DNA from: Flexivirga aerilata
GTDB lineage: Bacteria > Actinomycetota > Actinomycetes > Actinomycetales > Dermatophilaceae
DNA length: 64,000 nt
Assembly: GCF_013002715.1 (NCBI RefSeq)
Contig: NZ_JABENB010000002.1
Coordinates: 186,001-250,000, forward strand
Direction of reading: 5' to 3'
The notes under the pieces are model-generated. The model saw nothing but the letters and a program-made list of their open reading frames with translations. It was not told the DNA's origin and ran no database searches. The number at the start of each line of letters is the position of its first letter. Position 1 is the first letter of the stretch. Both the position numbers and the translations under genes were made by a program. This document shows positions 1 to 8,481 of this stretch, piece after piece.

Positions 1-499
1 AGCCGTTGTCCTGCGGCGGGTTGTGGCTCGCGGTGACCATCACGCCCGCGTCCGCGCCGAGATGCCGGATCATGAATGCCAGCACGGGTGTCGGCAGCGG
101 GTGCGGCAGGATCATCGCGCGTCCGCCGGCGCCGACGACGACCGCCGCGGTGTCCCGCGCGAACGTGTCGGAGTGATGCCTTGCGTCATACCCGATGACG
201 AGGGTGACGTCGGGCTTGCCCAGCTCCTGCTGCAGGTATGACGTCAGTCCCGCCGCGGCGCGGATCACCACGACCCGGTTCATCCGCGCCGGGCCCGCGC
301 CGAGCGCGCCGCGCAGCCCCGCGGTGCCAAACTCCAGCAGTCCGGAGAAGCGGTCGGCGAGGTCGTCCAGCGCCGCCTGGTCGCCGGATTCGGCTGCTGT
401 TACTACTTTTTCGAGCTCCGCCCGGGTCGCCGCGTCGGGGTCGTCGGCCAGCCAGTCGCGCGCCTGCACGATGAGGTCGGCGCTCGCCGGGGTGCTCAC
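1..499 (-). CDS. pmmB: phospho-sugar mutase (phosphomannomutase/phosphoglucomutase), 5' part
   Basis: This is the N-terminal 166 residues of an alpha-D-phosphohexomutase; the 3' end lies off the left edge of the window. The enzyme interconverts hexose 1- and 6-phosphates in the cytosol, feeding mannose or glucose nucleotide-sugar synthesis. Visible motifs are FGTAGLRG near residue 46, typical of the mutase N-terminus, and TASHNPP close to the window edge, whose serine is the phosphorylated catalytic residue. The start is the GTG whose first bases overlap the TGA of the upstream punA gene (GTGA), implying translational coupling. The pairing with purine nucleoside phosphorylase fits: the mutase could also convert ribose 1-phosphate to the 5-phosphate, as in the M. 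tuberculosis Rv3307-Rv3308 pair. Family certain, substrate inferred. Confidence 0.9.
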   Translation of the reverse strand, partial: MSTPASADLIVQARDWLADDPDAATRAELEKVVTAAESGDQAALDDLADRFSGLLEFGTAGLRGALGAGPARMNRVVVIRAAAGLTSYLQQELGKPDVTLVIGYDARHHSDTFARDTAAVVVGAGGRAMILPHPLPTPVLAFMIRHLGADAGVMVTASHNPPQDNG

Positions 500-1344
500 C
501 GGTCGCCACCTTCGGCGATGCGGGCGACCACCTGCGCGAGCAGGGTGCCGCAGCGTTCGGCGGCGGCCTGCCCGGCCTCGATCACTTCCTGGTGCGAGAG
601 CGGCTGGTCGCTGATGCCGGCCGCGAGGTTGGTGACGAGGCTGACGCCGAGCACCTCGAGGCCGGACTGCCGCGCCGCGATTGCCTCCAGGGTCGTCGAC
701 ATGCCGACCAGATCGGCGCCCATCGCCTTGGCCATCTGCACCTCCGCCGGCGTCTCGTAGTGCGGCCCGCGGAACTGCGCGTAGACACCCTCGTCCAGAC
801 CGGGGTCCACCGACCGGGCGATCGCGCGCAGTTGCGGCGAGTAGAGGTCGGTGAGGTCGACGAAGTTGGCGCCCTCGATGGGGGAGGTGGCGGTGAGGTT
901 GAGGTGATCGCGGATCAGCACCGGGGTGCCGGGGCCCCACGCCGGGTTGAGTCCGCCGCAGCCGTTGGTCAGCACGATCGTGTGGCAGCCGGCGGCGGCC
1001 GCGGTGCGCACGCCGTGCACGACCGCCCGCACGCCCTTGCCCTCGTAATAGTGGGTGCGGGTGCCGAAGACGAGTGCGCGAGCGTCGCTGTCGCCGATCT
1101 GCACCGAGCGCATCGCGCTGGAGTGACCGGGCACCGCCGCCGCGGCGAAGCCCGGCACGTCGGCGTTGTCGACGGTCGCGACGGTCTGCCCGATCCGGTC
1201 GGCGGTCTGCCCCCAGCCGGACCCGAGCACGAGCGCGATGTCGTGGCGCGGGGTGCCGGTGCGGTCGGCGATCACCTCGGCGGCGGAACGGGCGACCTCG
1301 AACGGGTCGATCGACGGATCGGCAAGCGGCGCGGTGTCAGTCAC
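496..1344 (-). CDS. punA: purine nucleoside phosphorylase
   Basis: A 282-aa trimeric-type purine nucleoside phosphorylase. It cleaves (deoxy)inosine and (deoxy)guanosine with phosphate to give the base and (deoxy)ribose 1-phosphate in purine salvage. The phosphate-binding loop GSGWG is at 41-45 and GHSS at 73-76. The histidine-bearing THYYEG segment is near 97-102, GPHYETPAE at 193-201 contains the base-binding glutamate, GMST is at 214-217, and Asn239 is the usual base-contacting asparagine. Length is normal for the low-molecular-mass family. It is the first gene of a two-gene unit with the mutase downstream (4-bp overlap), and its start is 47 bp from the divergent lpdA. Confidence 0.95.
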   Translation of the reverse strand: MTDTAPLADPSIDPFEVARSAAEVIADRTGTPRHDIALVLGSGWGQTADRIGQTVATVDNADVPGFAAAAVPGHSSAMRSVQIGDSDARALVFGTRTHYYEGKGVRAVVHGVRTAAAAGCHTIVLTNGCGGLNPAWGPGTPVLIRDHLNLTATSPIEGANFVDLTDLYSPQLRAIARSVDPGLDEGVYAQFRGPHYETPAEVQMAKAMGADLVGMSTTLEAIAARQSGLEVLGVSLVTNLAAGISDQPLSHQEVIEAGQAAAERCGTLLAQVVARIAEGGDR

Positions 1345-1391
1345 GCGCGCCAGCGTATGCCGTGATCCGGCGGCGTGAAATGATGCGGGCC

Positions 1392-2831
1392 GTGAGTGGG
1401 CGTCAGAAGCAGGTCGTGATCATCGGCGGAGGCCCCGGCGGATACGAATCCGCGCTGGTCGCTGCGCAACTCGGCGCACAGGTGACGATCATCGAGGACG
1501 ACGGGCTGGGCGGCGCCGCAGTGCTGACCGACTGTGTCCCGAGCAAGGCGCTGATCGCCACGTCGGACTTCATGTCGCGCTTCGCGACCGCGGGCCGGCT
1601 CGGTGTCGGTTTCGAGGGCACCGAGGAGGACCAGCACGCCGAGGCCAACGTCGACCAGGTCAACCACCGCATCGTCGACCTGGCCAAGGCGCAGAGCACC
1701 GACATCAGGGCGCAGCTGGAGAGTGTCGGCGTGCGGGTGCGGCAGGGCCGCGGGCGGCTGCTCGGCAACGGCCGGGTGGCGGCGGAGCTCAGCTCCGGGC
1801 AGGCCGGGGTCTCCGGGAAGGCAGGGGCCACCGGGGGCACCGAGGAGTACGACGCCGACGTCATACTCGTGGCGACCGGGTGCAAGCCGCGGATCATGGA
1901 CACGGCCGTCCCGGACGGCGAGCGCATCCTCACCTGGCAGCAGATCTACGATCTGACCGAGCTACCCGAGCACCTGATCGTCGTCGGGTCCGGTGTGACC
2001 GGTGCCGAATTGGCGCATGCCTACTTGGGATTGGACTGCGAGGTCACGCTCGTGTCGTCGCGTGACCGCGTGCTGCCCGGTGAGGACGCCGACGCGGCGA
2101 CCGTCATCGAGAACGTCTTCCGGCGGCACGGGATGAAGGTGCTCAACCGCTCCCGCATGCAGTCGGTGCGGCGCGAGGGCGACGGTGTCGTCGTCACGCT
2201 GGAGGACGGCCGCGAGGTGTCCGGTTCGCACGCGCTGCTCGCGGTCGGTTCGGTGCCGCAGACCAAGGGCATCGGGCTGGAGGAAGCCGGCGTCGAGCTC
2301 AGTACGTCAGGGCACATCGTCGTCGACCGCGTCTCCCGCACCTCCGCCCAGGGCGTGTATGCCGCGGGCGACTGCACCGGCGTGCTCCCGTTGGCGTCGG
2401 TCGCCGCCATGCAGGGCCGCATCGCGATGGCGCACTCGCTCGGCGACGCGGTGGCTCCGCTGAACTTGCGCGGCGTGTGCGCGAACATCTTCACCGACCC
2501 CGAGATCGCGACCGTCGGCTACTCGCAGGCGGACGTCGAGGAGGGCCGGATCGAGGCGCGGGTCGTCACGCTGCCGCTGTCGACCAACCCGCGCGCCAAG
2601 ATGCGCAACATCCGCGACGGCTTCGTCAAGCTCTTCGCCCGCCCGGGCAGCAACACGATCGTCGGCGGCGTGGTCGTGGCGCCCCAGGCGTCCGAGCTGA
2701 TCTACCCGATCGGTCTGGCGGTGCAGAACCGCCTGACCGTGGACCAGCTCGCCAATACCTTCTCGGTCTACCCGTCGATGACCGGCTCGATCGCCGAGGC
2801 CGCCCGCCGGTTGCACTCACACGACGTGTAG
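1392..2831 (+). CDS. lpdA: NAD(P)H-quinone dehydrogenase LpdA (flavoprotein disulfide reductase family)
   Basis: About 479 aa with the fold of dihydrolipoamide dehydrogenases: FAD-binding GGGPGG near residue 12, a second nucleotide-binding GSGVTGAE motif mid-protein, the FAD motif ending AAGDCTG, and a C-terminal dimerisation domain. The redox-active site reads TDCVPSK with a single cysteine (about Cys48) instead of the CxxxxC pair, so it cannot be a true lipoamide dehydrogenase. This matches M. tuberculosis LpdA (Rv3303c), which reduces quinones. Much of the sequence (GAAVLTDCVPSK, ILTWQQIYDL, LPLASVAAMQGRIAM) resembles that protein. The GTG at 1392 puts the Rossmann motif at the usual distance; in-frame ATGs at 1380 and 1383 are alternatives. 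No clear Shine-Dalgarno is seen. Confidence 0.92.
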   Translation: MSGRQKQVVIIGGGPGGYESALVAAQLGAQVTIIEDDGLGGAAVLTDCVPSKALIATSDFMSRFATAGRLGVGFEGTEEDQHAEANVDQVNHRIVDLAKAQSTDIRAQLESVGVRVRQGRGRLLGNGRVAAELSSGQAGVSGKAGATGGTEEYDADVILVATGCKPRIMDTAVPDGERILTWQQIYDLTELPEHLIVVGSGVTGAELAHAYLGLDCEVTLVSSRDRVLPGEDADAATVIENVFRRHGMKVLNRSRMQSVRREGDGVVVTLEDGREVSGSHALLAVGSVPQTKGIGLEEAGVELSTSGHIVVDRVSRTSAQGVYAAGDCTGVLPLASVAAMQGRIAMAHSLGDAVAPLNLRGVCANIFTDPEIATVGYSQADVEEGRIEARVVTLPLSTNPRAKMRNIRDGFVKLFARPGSNTIVGGVVVAPQASELIYPIGLAVQNRLTVDQLANTFSVYPSMTGSIAEAARRLHSHDV

Positions 2832-2852
2832 TCCACGACGTGTAGTCGCCGC

Positions 2853-3035
2853 TCAGGGGCGCCGGGTGTCCGGGTCGTCGTCCTGGCGCGGCGCGTGCGG
2901 ATCGACCTGGTGGGGGAGCAGGCCGTCCCGCTCCCACGCGCGGTGCCGCTGCTCGCGCAGCTTCGGGCGGATCACCCGCAGGAAGCCGACGACCACGACG
3001 ACGGCGACGACGAGTGCGACCAGGCTCCAGAACAT
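2853..3035 (-). CDS. small single-span membrane protein
   Basis: A predicted 60-aa protein of unknown function. Residues 1-22 form one very hydrophobic valine-rich membrane span. A basic segment (RPKLREQRHRAWERDG) and a hydrophilic His/Asp/Pro-rich tail follow, so topology is probably N-out, C-in. It lies between lpdA (21 bp away, convergent) and the 59-aa membrane protein upstream on the same strand, separated from the latter by a strong hairpin. I do not recognise a family. The hydrophobicity pattern supports it being real; the weak ribosome-binding site (GGCGGG just before ATG) leaves doubt. Confidence 0.6.
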   Translation of the reverse strand: MFWSLVALVVAVVVVVGFLRVIRPKLREQRHRAWERDGLLPHQVDPHAPRQDDDPDTRRP

Positions 3036-3061
3036 CCCGCCAATCTACGCGGGCGCGCAGC

Positions 3062-3092
3062 AGGCCCGCGACCGGTCGGTCGCGGGCCTTTT
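3062..3092 (+). terminator. rho-independent terminator-like hairpin
   Basis: A perfect 12-bp inverted repeat (3062-3073 and 3078-3089) around a GGTC loop, followed on the plus strand by a short T-run. Read on the plus strand it would end a transcript running on from lpdA. It also separates the two small minus-strand membrane-protein genes, and actinobacterial hairpins can act without a U-tract, so the direction of use is uncertain. Confidence 0.65.
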
Positions 3093-3126
3093 CGCACGAG
3101 GTATGGCGGGAGTTCCCGCCGCGCGG

Positions 3127-3306
3127 TCAGTGACCGACCGCGAGCCCGCGGTAGTAGCTCACGAACGGCTCGTGACGAGCCAGGCGCTGCTTGCGGTTGG
3201 CGGTGAAGAACTTGGTGAGCTCGGTCGCGGCGAAGGCCACGAAGAGCGCGAGGGCGATGGCGTTGATGATCATGAAGCCGATGAAGAAGGTGGTGATGTC
3301 AGCCAT
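3127..3306 (-). CDS. 59-aa membrane protein under apparent TetR control
   Basis: A short gene, 60 codons with the stop. The ATG at 3306 is preceded by a strong AAGGAG ribosome-binding site (complement of 3314-3319) at 7-nt spacing. The product starts MADITTFFIG and has one long hydrophobic span at about residues 5-28. A basic cytoplasmic segment (TANRKQRLARHE, near 35-46) and a YYRG tail follow. Codon use is ordinary for the window. It is divergent from the TetR-type gene, and two matching palindromes occupy the shared upstream region, one of them about 20 bp from the ribosome-binding site. That arrangement makes this gene the likely target of the regulator. Function is unknown; it resembles no family I can name. 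Confidence 0.78.
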   Translation of the reverse strand: MADITTFFIGFMIINAIALALFVAFAATELTKFFTANRKQRLARHEPFVSYYRGLAVGH

Positions 3307-3339
3307 GACTCGACTCCTTGTCGAAGGTGGAGGATGACT

Positions 3340-3382
3340 ACTACGGGTGTAGTGGTCATGACAATGAAACTACGCCTGTAGT
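3340..3382. promoter_or_regulatory. twin TetR-type operator palindromes
   Basis: Two near-identical palindromes, ACTAC-N4-GTAGT, at 3340-3353 (spacer GGGT) and 3369-3382 (spacer GCCT), starting 29 bp apart. They sit between the 59-aa membrane gene and the divergent TetR-like gene. A TTGTCA -35-like element for the minus-strand gene lies between them (complement of 3359-3364), so occupancy should block that promoter. Binding by the adjacent regulator is inferred from position. Confidence 0.7.
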
Positions 3383-3450
3383 GTCGACTTTGCAACTCGG
3401 CGTGCGGTGTCCTCGCTCACACCGGCCACCACCCGTGAGAAAGTGAGCAA

Positions 3451-4104
3451 ATGCCGGTCTCCGCCAAGCGTCATCACCACCGTCGTCGCCGCAACGGCCA
3501 AGCACCGGAGGGTGCACAGGCCCGGCAGGAGCACCTGCTCAGCTGCGCGATAGCGGTCGTCGGCCAGTCGGGCATGCGGGGCCTGACCCACCGCGCGGTC
3601 GACCGGGAGGCGGGCCTGCCCGAGGGCACCTGCTCGGTCTACTACCGCACGCGGCTGGCGCTGCTCACCGCGCTCACCAACTTCGTGGCCGGCAAGCTCA
3701 ACGACGACGTCAAGCAGATGGCCTCCGCCCTGCCCGACCCGGGCACCGACGAGGGCCGCGACGCCGCGATCGAGGCCACCACCGACCTGCTGCTCGGCTG
3801 GTCGGTGCACCCCGAGCTCATCATCACCATCTCCGAACTCGCGCTGGAGGCCGCACGCAACCCCTCGCTCAGCGGCCCGATCACCGCCTGGCGCGAGGGA
3901 CTGACCGTGCTGGTGGAGGAGATCGTGCGGCGCGGGGACAGCAGCGAGCCCCGGCGCCGCGCCGAGGCCATCGTGGCCAGCCTCGACGGTGTCGTGCTGA
4001 GCGCACTGCTCGCCACCAACCCGGCGGATCGCCCGGCCTACCTGCGGTCCACCGTCGACCTGGTCCTGCGCGGTCTGATCGCCGGCGACGAGGGCGGCTG
4101 CTGA
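3451..4104 (+). CDS. TetR/AcrR-family transcriptional regulator
   Basis: A 217-aa regulator. After a basic His/Arg-rich leader, residues about 25-75 form the TetR helix-turn-helix (QEHLLSCAIAVVGQSGMRGL, then THRAVDREAGLPEGTCSVYY). The rest is an all-helical ligand-binding domain of about 130 residues. The ATG at 3451 follows a weak GTGAG element. It most likely represses the divergent 59-aa membrane protein gene, and possibly itself, through the two ACTAC-N4-GTAGT sites upstream. The inducer is unknown. The next gene downstream (accA) is convergent. Confidence 0.88.
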   Translation: MPVSAKRHHHRRRRNGQAPEGAQARQEHLLSCAIAVVGQSGMRGLTHRAVDREAGLPEGTCSVYYRTRLALLTALTNFVAGKLNDDVKQMASALPDPGTDEGRDAAIEATTDLLLGWSVHPELIITISELALEAARNPSLSGPITAWREGLTVLVEEIVRRGDSSEPRRRAEAIVASLDGVVLSALLATNPADRPAYLRSTVDLVLRGLIAGDEGGC

Positions 4105-4149
4105 CCGCCGCCACCCGCACCGACCTCACCGACCGCCGCCACCCACTTC

Positions 4150-4243
4150 GCCGAGAGGCTCACTTATCGCCGAAAGGCCCGCGTAAGCGGGGCGAAATGC
4201 GCCCGAACACGTGAGCCTCTGGGCGATAGGTGAGCCTGTCGGC
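4150..4243. repeat. long inverted repeat between convergent genes
   Basis: Positions 4150-4171 and 4222-4243 form 22-bp inverted arms that differ at only two positions, separated by about 50 bp that carry a further partial copy (GTGAGCCTC at 4211-4219). It fills the gap between the convergent tetR-like and accA genes. It may be a bidirectional terminator or a REP-like element; there is no T-run. Confidence 0.6.
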
Positions 4244-4262
4244 GGAGGGGGAGCGGAGCGGG

Positions 4263-6035
4263 TCAGTCCGTGATCTCGGCGAGGACCGCGCCGGCGGAGA
4301 CGGTTTCGCCGACCTTGGCGGTCAGGCCGCTGATCGTGCCGGCCTTGTGTGCGGTGATGGGCTGTTCCATCTTCATCGCCTCGAGTACCACGACGGTTTC
4401 ACCGGCCTCGACGGTCTGGCCGTCCTGCGCCACGAGTTTCACGATCGTGCCCTGCATGGGTGCGGTGAGGGAGTTGCCCGACGCGGCGGCGCCGCTACCG
4501 CCGGAGCGGGTGCGCTTGGGTGCCTTCTTGCGGGCCGGGCCGGCGCCGCCGCCACCGCCGAGTTGCAGGTCGCCGGGCAGGGAGACGTCGAGGCGTTTGC
4601 CGCCGACCTCGACCACGATGGTCTGCCGGGGCGTCTGCTCGGTGTTGGCGGAGGGGGTGCCGGCATACGGCTCGATCTGGTTGTCGAACTCGGTCTCGAT
4701 CCACCGGGTGTGCACGCTGAACGGCGTCTCGTCGTCGGTCGCGAATGCCGGGTCGGCGACGACCGCGCGGTGGAAGGGCAGCACGGTCGGCATGCCCTCG
4801 ACGACCATCTCGGCGAGCGCGCGGCGGGAGCGCTCGATCGCTTCGGCGCGGTTGCGGCCGGTGACGATGAGCTTGGCGAGCATCGAGTCGAAGGCGCCGC
4901 CGATGACGTCTCCGGAGACGACGCCGGAGTCGACGCGGACACCCGGGCCGCCGGGTGCTTTGAAGACCTCGACGGTGCCGGGCGCGGGCAGGAAGTTTCG
5001 GCCGGCGTCCTCGCCGTTGATGCGGAATTCGAAGGAGTGCGCGTGCGGCTCGGGGTCGGGGTAGCCCAGCTGTTCGCCCTGGGCGATGCGGAACTGTTCG
5101 CGCACCAGGTCGATGCCGGTGACCTCTTCGGAGACCGGGTGCTCGACCTGCAGACGGGTGTTGACCTCGAGGAAGCTGATCGCGCCGTCTTGCCCGATCA
5201 GGAACTCGCAGGTGCCGGCACCGACGTAGCCGGCCTCGGCGAGGATCGCCTTGGAGGCGCGCACCAGCTCGGCGTGCTGTGCTTCGGACAGGTATGGCGC
5301 AGGCGCCTCCTCGACCAGCTTCTGGTTGCGGCGCTGCAGCGAGCAGTCGCGGGTCGAGACCACGACCACGTTGCCGTGCTCGTCGGCCAGGCACTGCGTC
5401 TCGACGTGCCGCGGCTTGTCGAGGAAGCGCTCCACGAAGCACTCGCCGCGACCGAAGGCGGTGACCGCCTCGCGGACCGCGGAGTCGAACAGCTCGGGGA
5501 TCTCCTCGATCGTGCGGGCGACCTTCAGGCCGCGGCCGCCTCCGCCATAGGCGGCCTTGATCGCGACCGGCAGGCCGTGCTCCTTGGCGAAGGCCACGAC
5601 CTCGTCGGCGTCGGCGACCGGGTCCTTGGTGCCGGGCACGAGCGGGGCGCCGGCCTTGGTGGCGATGTGGCGGGCCTTGACCTTGTCGCCGAGGGAGTCG
5701 ATGGCCTGCGGCGGCGGGCCGATCCAGGTCAGCCCGGCGTCGATCACGGCCTGTGCGAACTCGGCGTTCTCGGAGAGGAAGCCATAGCCCGGGTGCACCG
5801 CGTCCGCGCCCGAATCCTGAGCAACCGCAAGCAGTTTCTCCTGCACGAGGTAGGAGTCGCCGGGCGTCGAACCGCCGAGGGAGTAGGCCTCGTCGGCGGC
5901 TGTGACGTGGACGGCGTCGCGGTCCGGGTCGGCATAGACGGCGACCGAACCGATACCGGCGTCCGCGCACGCGCGCGCGACACGGACGGCGATCTCGCCA
6001 CGGTTGGCGATCAGTACCTTGTGCAGTTGCGGCAT
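4263..6035 (-). CDS. accA: acyl-CoA carboxylase alpha chain (biotin carboxylase + biotin carboxyl carrier)
   Basis: A 590-aa AccA3/BccA-type subunit. The N-terminal biotin carboxylase (about 1-450) uses ATP to carboxylate biotin with bicarbonate. It opens with [21 protein letters not shown] and contains the glycine-rich ATP-grasp loop [10 protein letters not shown], and [13 protein letters not shown] and [15 protein letters not shown] Gly/Ala/Lys linker leads to a C-terminal biotinyl domain whose EAMKM motif puts the biotinylated lysine at residue 555. The start is set at the ATG whose product begins [13 protein letters not shown], the usual N-terminus; upstream in-frame codons would run into the promoter of the divergent aldo/keto reductase. 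Its partners are probably AccD5/AccE (35.5-37.4 kb) and perhaps the carboxyltransferase at 14.9 kb. The ligase domain at 37.5 kb should biotinylate it. Confidence 0.96.
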   Translation of the reverse strand: MPQLHKVLIANRGEIAVRVARACADAGIGSVAVYADPDRDAVHVTAADEAYSLGGSTPGDSYLVQEKLLAVAQDSGADAVHPGYGFLSENAEFAQAVIDAGLTWIGPPPQAIDSLGDKVKARHIATKAGAPLVPGTKDPVADADEVVAFAKEHGLPVAIKAAYGGGGRGLKVARTIEEIPELFDSAVREAVTAFGRGECFVERFLDKPRHVETQCLADEHGNVVVVSTRDCSLQRRNQKLVEEAPAPYLSEAQHAELVRASKAILAEAGYVGAGTCEFLIGQDGAISFLEVNTRLQVEHPVSEEVTGIDLVREQFRIAQGEQLGYPDPEPHAHSFEFRINGEDAGRNFLPAPGTVEVFKAPGGPGVRVDSGVVSGDVIGGAFDSMLAKLIVTGRNRAEAIERSRRALAEMVVEGMPTVLPFHRAVVADPAFATDDETPFSVHTRWIETEFDNQIEPYAGTPSANTEQTPRQTIVVEVGGKRLDVSLPGDLQLGGGGGAGPARKKAPKRTRSGGSGAAASGNSLTAPMQGTIVKLVAQDGQTVEAGETVVVLEAMKMEQPITAHKAGTISGLTAKVGETVSAGAVLAEITD

Positions 6036-6150
6036 GGGCCCGACTCTAGCCAGCGACCGAATCCTCCGGTGACGCGGATCACGTGTTTCGGGTGGTGAGA
6101 CGATGCGCGTGTCCCGGCATACATCGACGACGAGTGAGGTTGGCACCGAC

Positions 6151-7011
6151 ATGACGGACAACACCACCAATCCTGTCCCGACAGTTCCGCTGCGCGCCGG
6201 CGAAGGCACCGTGGAGATCCCACAGCTCGGCTTCGGCGTCTGGCAGGTGCCCGACGACGAGGTCGGCGGCGCCGTGCAGACCGCGCTGCAGGACGGCTAT
6301 CGGCACATCGACACCGCGAAGGCCTACGAGAACGAGGCCGGCGTCGGCAAGGCGCTCGCGTCCACCGACGTGCCGCGCGACCAGATCTTCCTCACCACCA
6401 AGCTGTGGAACTCCGACCAGGGGTATGACGAGACCCTCGCGGCCTTCGAGGGCTCGCACGAGCGCCTCGGCAAGGACAACCCGGTCGACCTCTACCTGGT
6501 GCACTGGCCGACGCCGGAGCGCGACCGCTACGTCGACACCTTCCGGGCGCTGCTGAAGCTGCGTGACGAGGGCAAGATCCGCGTCGCGGGCGTGTGCAAC
6601 TTCGAGATCGAGCACCTGCAGCGGGTCAAGGACGAGCTCGGGGAGTTCCCCGCGGTCAACCAGATCGAGCTGCACCCCTACCTGCAGCAGCAGGAACTGC
6701 GCGACTTCCACGCGGCCAACGACATCGTCACCGAGGCGTGGAGCCCGCTGGCGTCCGGTGGCGATGTGCTGACCGACGAGACGATCAAGAGCATCGCCGA
6801 CAAGCACGGCAAGACCCCGGCCCAGGTCATCCTGCGCTGGCACCTGCAACTCGGCAACGTGGTGATCCCGAAGTCGGTGACGCCCGAGCGCATCGCGCAG
6901 AACTTCGACATCTTCGACTTCGAGCTGGACGAGCAGGACCTGGCCGCGATCAAGGGGCTGGACAAGGGTCAGCGCACCGGCCCGGACCCGAAGACGTTCA
7001 ACATGGCCTGA
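6151..7011 (+). CDS. aldo/keto reductase (2,5-diketo-gluconate reductase-like)
   Basis: A 286-aa single-domain NADPH-dependent aldo/keto reductase of the AKR5 type. The catalytic tetrad is complete: Asp54 and Tyr59 ([11 protein letters not shown]), Lys84 (LTTKLWN) and His118 (LVHWP). The NADPH-binding C-terminus includes [10 protein letters not shown]. The substrate cannot be told from sequence; relatives act on methylglyoxal, 2,5-diketo-gluconate and small aldehydes. The start is the ATG beginning MTDNTTNP, which precedes the conserved LGFGVWQV at the normal distance. The gene is divergent from accA and is followed by the GACTTGTCACG repeat block. Confidence 0.93.
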   Translation: MTDNTTNPVPTVPLRAGEGTVEIPQLGFGVWQVPDDEVGGAVQTALQDGYRHIDTAKAYENEAGVGKALASTDVPRDQIFLTTKLWNSDQGYDETLAAFEGSHERLGKDNPVDLYLVHWPTPERDRYVDTFRALLKLRDEGKIRVAGVCNFEIEHLQRVKDELGEFPAVNQIELHPYLQQQELRDFHAANDIVTEAWSPLASGGDVLTDETIKSIADKHGKTPAQVILRWHLQLGNVVIPKSVTPERIAQNFDIFDFELDEQDLAAIKGLDKGQRTGPDPKTFNMA

Positions 7012-7051
7012 TCCGGCCGATTGAAAACGTGGCCTGACCCCGGCATCGCGG

Positions 7052-7145
7052 GACTTGTCACGCCATACGCGACTTGTCACGTAAAACGTGACTTGTCACG
7101 TCACACCCCGACTTGTCACGTGCTGTAGCACGTGACAAGTCGGGG
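7052..7145. repeat. four direct GACTTGTCACG repeats ending in a perfect 19-bp hairpin
   Basis: GACTTGTCACG occurs at 7052, 7071, 7090 and 7110, spaced 19, 19 and 20 bp, about two helical turns. The inverse copy is at 7131-7141. The fourth copy and the inverse copy form a perfect hairpin with 19-bp arms at 7106-7124 and 7127-7145 and a 2-nt loop, followed by TTT. The block lies between the aldo/keto reductase stop and the kinase start. It could be a terminator for the former, an operator array for the latter, or both. Confidence 0.75.
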
Positions 7146-7189
7146 TTTCGTGGTTGTAGTCCCGGGCCGACCTGGCATGCTGCTGACTC

Positions 7190-8452
7190 GTGGGAGAGGT
7201 TTTCGCGGGTCGGTACGAGCTCGTCGACATCATCGGCGAGGGCGGCATGGGCTCGGTCTGGCAGGTGCACGACCGCAAGCACGACCAGCTGCTGGCGGCC
7301 AAGGTGCTGCGGCAGTCGGACGCCGGCTCGCTGCTGCGCTTCATGCGCGAGCAGGGCGTGCGCATCCACCACCCCAACGTGGTCACGCCGCTCGGGTGGG
7401 CGGGTGAGGACGACCGCGTGCTGTTCACCATGCCGCTGGTCGACGGCGGCTCGGTGAGCGACCTGATGCGCGACGGACACCGCACCCTGCCGCCGCTCTA
7501 TGTCGCCGAGCTGGTCCGCCAGCTGCTCGCGGCGCTCGACGCGGTGCACCGGGCCGGTGTCGTCCACCGCGACGTCAAACCGGCCAACCTGCTGCTCGCC
7601 GCGACCGGCACCGACCGGCCGCAGCTGCGCCTCACCGACTTCGGCATCGCGGTGCCGGTCGATTCACCGCGTATGACGACACAGGCCGTCGTGCTGGGCA
7701 CCCCCGGATATCTCGCGCCCGAGCAACTTCGCGGTGGCGAGCCGGCACCGAGCTGGGATCTCTACGCGACGGGCATCGTTGCGCTGCAACTGCTTTCGGG
7801 GGAGAAGGCCGGCGACAACAGGCAGCACCGCGACGACCTTCCGATCCGGCCGCCGCACGTGCCCGACCAGCTGTGGCGAGTGGTCGTGGACCTCGCCGAC
7901 CCCGATCCGGCGGGCCGGCCGCCGTCGGCAGGAGCCGCTGCGGCGGCGCTCGCCGGGCCTGACGTCGCGTGGGTGCCACAGACCGCGATCAGCGTGCCGC
8001 GCCGGGTCGACGCGGACCCGGAGCGCACCAGGGCACAGAGCTTCGACGCGACCGGCACCGCGCCGTTCGGGCAGACCGCCAGCCCGGCGCAGGCGCCCGC
8101 GTCGCCCACCGCGGTGCAGGGCAATCAGCAGCCGGCCCAGGGTGCCGGCCGCACGAACGTCCCGGCGCCCGGCGCGGCCCCGGCCCCGGAAGGCGCCCCG
8201 GCGCGAGCGACGCCGGGCCGCCGGGCGAAGCTGGCCGGGCTGGTCGCGGCACCGCTCGTCGCGCTCGCTGCGCTGGCGTTCGTCTGGTGGCCGCAGGGCA
8301 GCGATGCGGGCAACCTGCCGCCCGGGGCCGCGAAGATCGGCGGCACCTGCCAGTGGCAGGACGCCGGCACCACCGAGGCCGACAGCGCCGGCAAGACACT
8401 GCTCGTGTGCACTGCGCAGGGCAGCGAATACACCTGGCAGCGCGTCAAATAA
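7190..8452 (+). CDS. transmembrane serine/threonine protein kinase (Pkn family)
   Basis: A 420-aa Hanks-type kinase. Residues 9-255 are the kinase domain: glycine loop GEGGMGSV 16-23, catalytic Lys38, HRDVKPAN with Asp128, DFG 150-152 and APE 176-178, so it should be active. A Pro/Ala-rich linker of about 80 residues leads to one membrane span (LAGLVAAPLVALAALAFVWW). A short extracytoplasmic tail of about 50 residues with two cysteines, perhaps disulfide-bonded, follows. It lacks PASTA repeats, so it is not PknB. The GTG at 7190 is directly followed by the conserved N-terminus, and no Shine-Dalgarno is visible, so the mRNA may be leaderless. The ligand and substrates are unknown. Confidence 0.93.
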   Translation: MGEVFAGRYELVDIIGEGGMGSVWQVHDRKHDQLLAAKVLRQSDAGSLLRFMREQGVRIHHPNVVTPLGWAGEDDRVLFTMPLVDGGSVSDLMRDGHRTLPPLYVAELVRQLLAALDAVHRAGVVHRDVKPANLLLAATGTDRPQLRLTDFGIAVPVDSPRMTTQAVVLGTPGYLAPEQLRGGEPAPSWDLYATGIVALQLLSGEKAGDNRQHRDDLPIRPPHVPDQLWRVVVDLADPDPAGRPPSAGAAAAALAGPDVAWVPQTAISVPRRVDADPERTRAQSFDATGTAPFGQTASPAQAPASPTAVQGNQQPAQGAGRTNVPAPGAAPAPEGAPARATPGRRAKLAGLVAAPLVALAALAFVWWPQGSDAGNLPPGAAKIGGTCQWQDAGTTEADSAGKTLLVCTAQGSEYTWQRVK

Positions 8453-8481
8453 CGCGACCGAGCCGGATCACGCCAAGCGGG

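Noticed and set aside
1392..2831. Lipoamide dehydrogenase
   Set aside because: Only one cysteine in the CVPSK site, so the disulfide needed for lipoamide is absent; LpdA-type quinone reductase fits better.
4230..6098. 622-aa plus-strand open frame opposite accA
   Set aside because: It is the antisense of a clear biotin carboxylase gene; composition is typical of high-GC shadow frames and no motif is seen.
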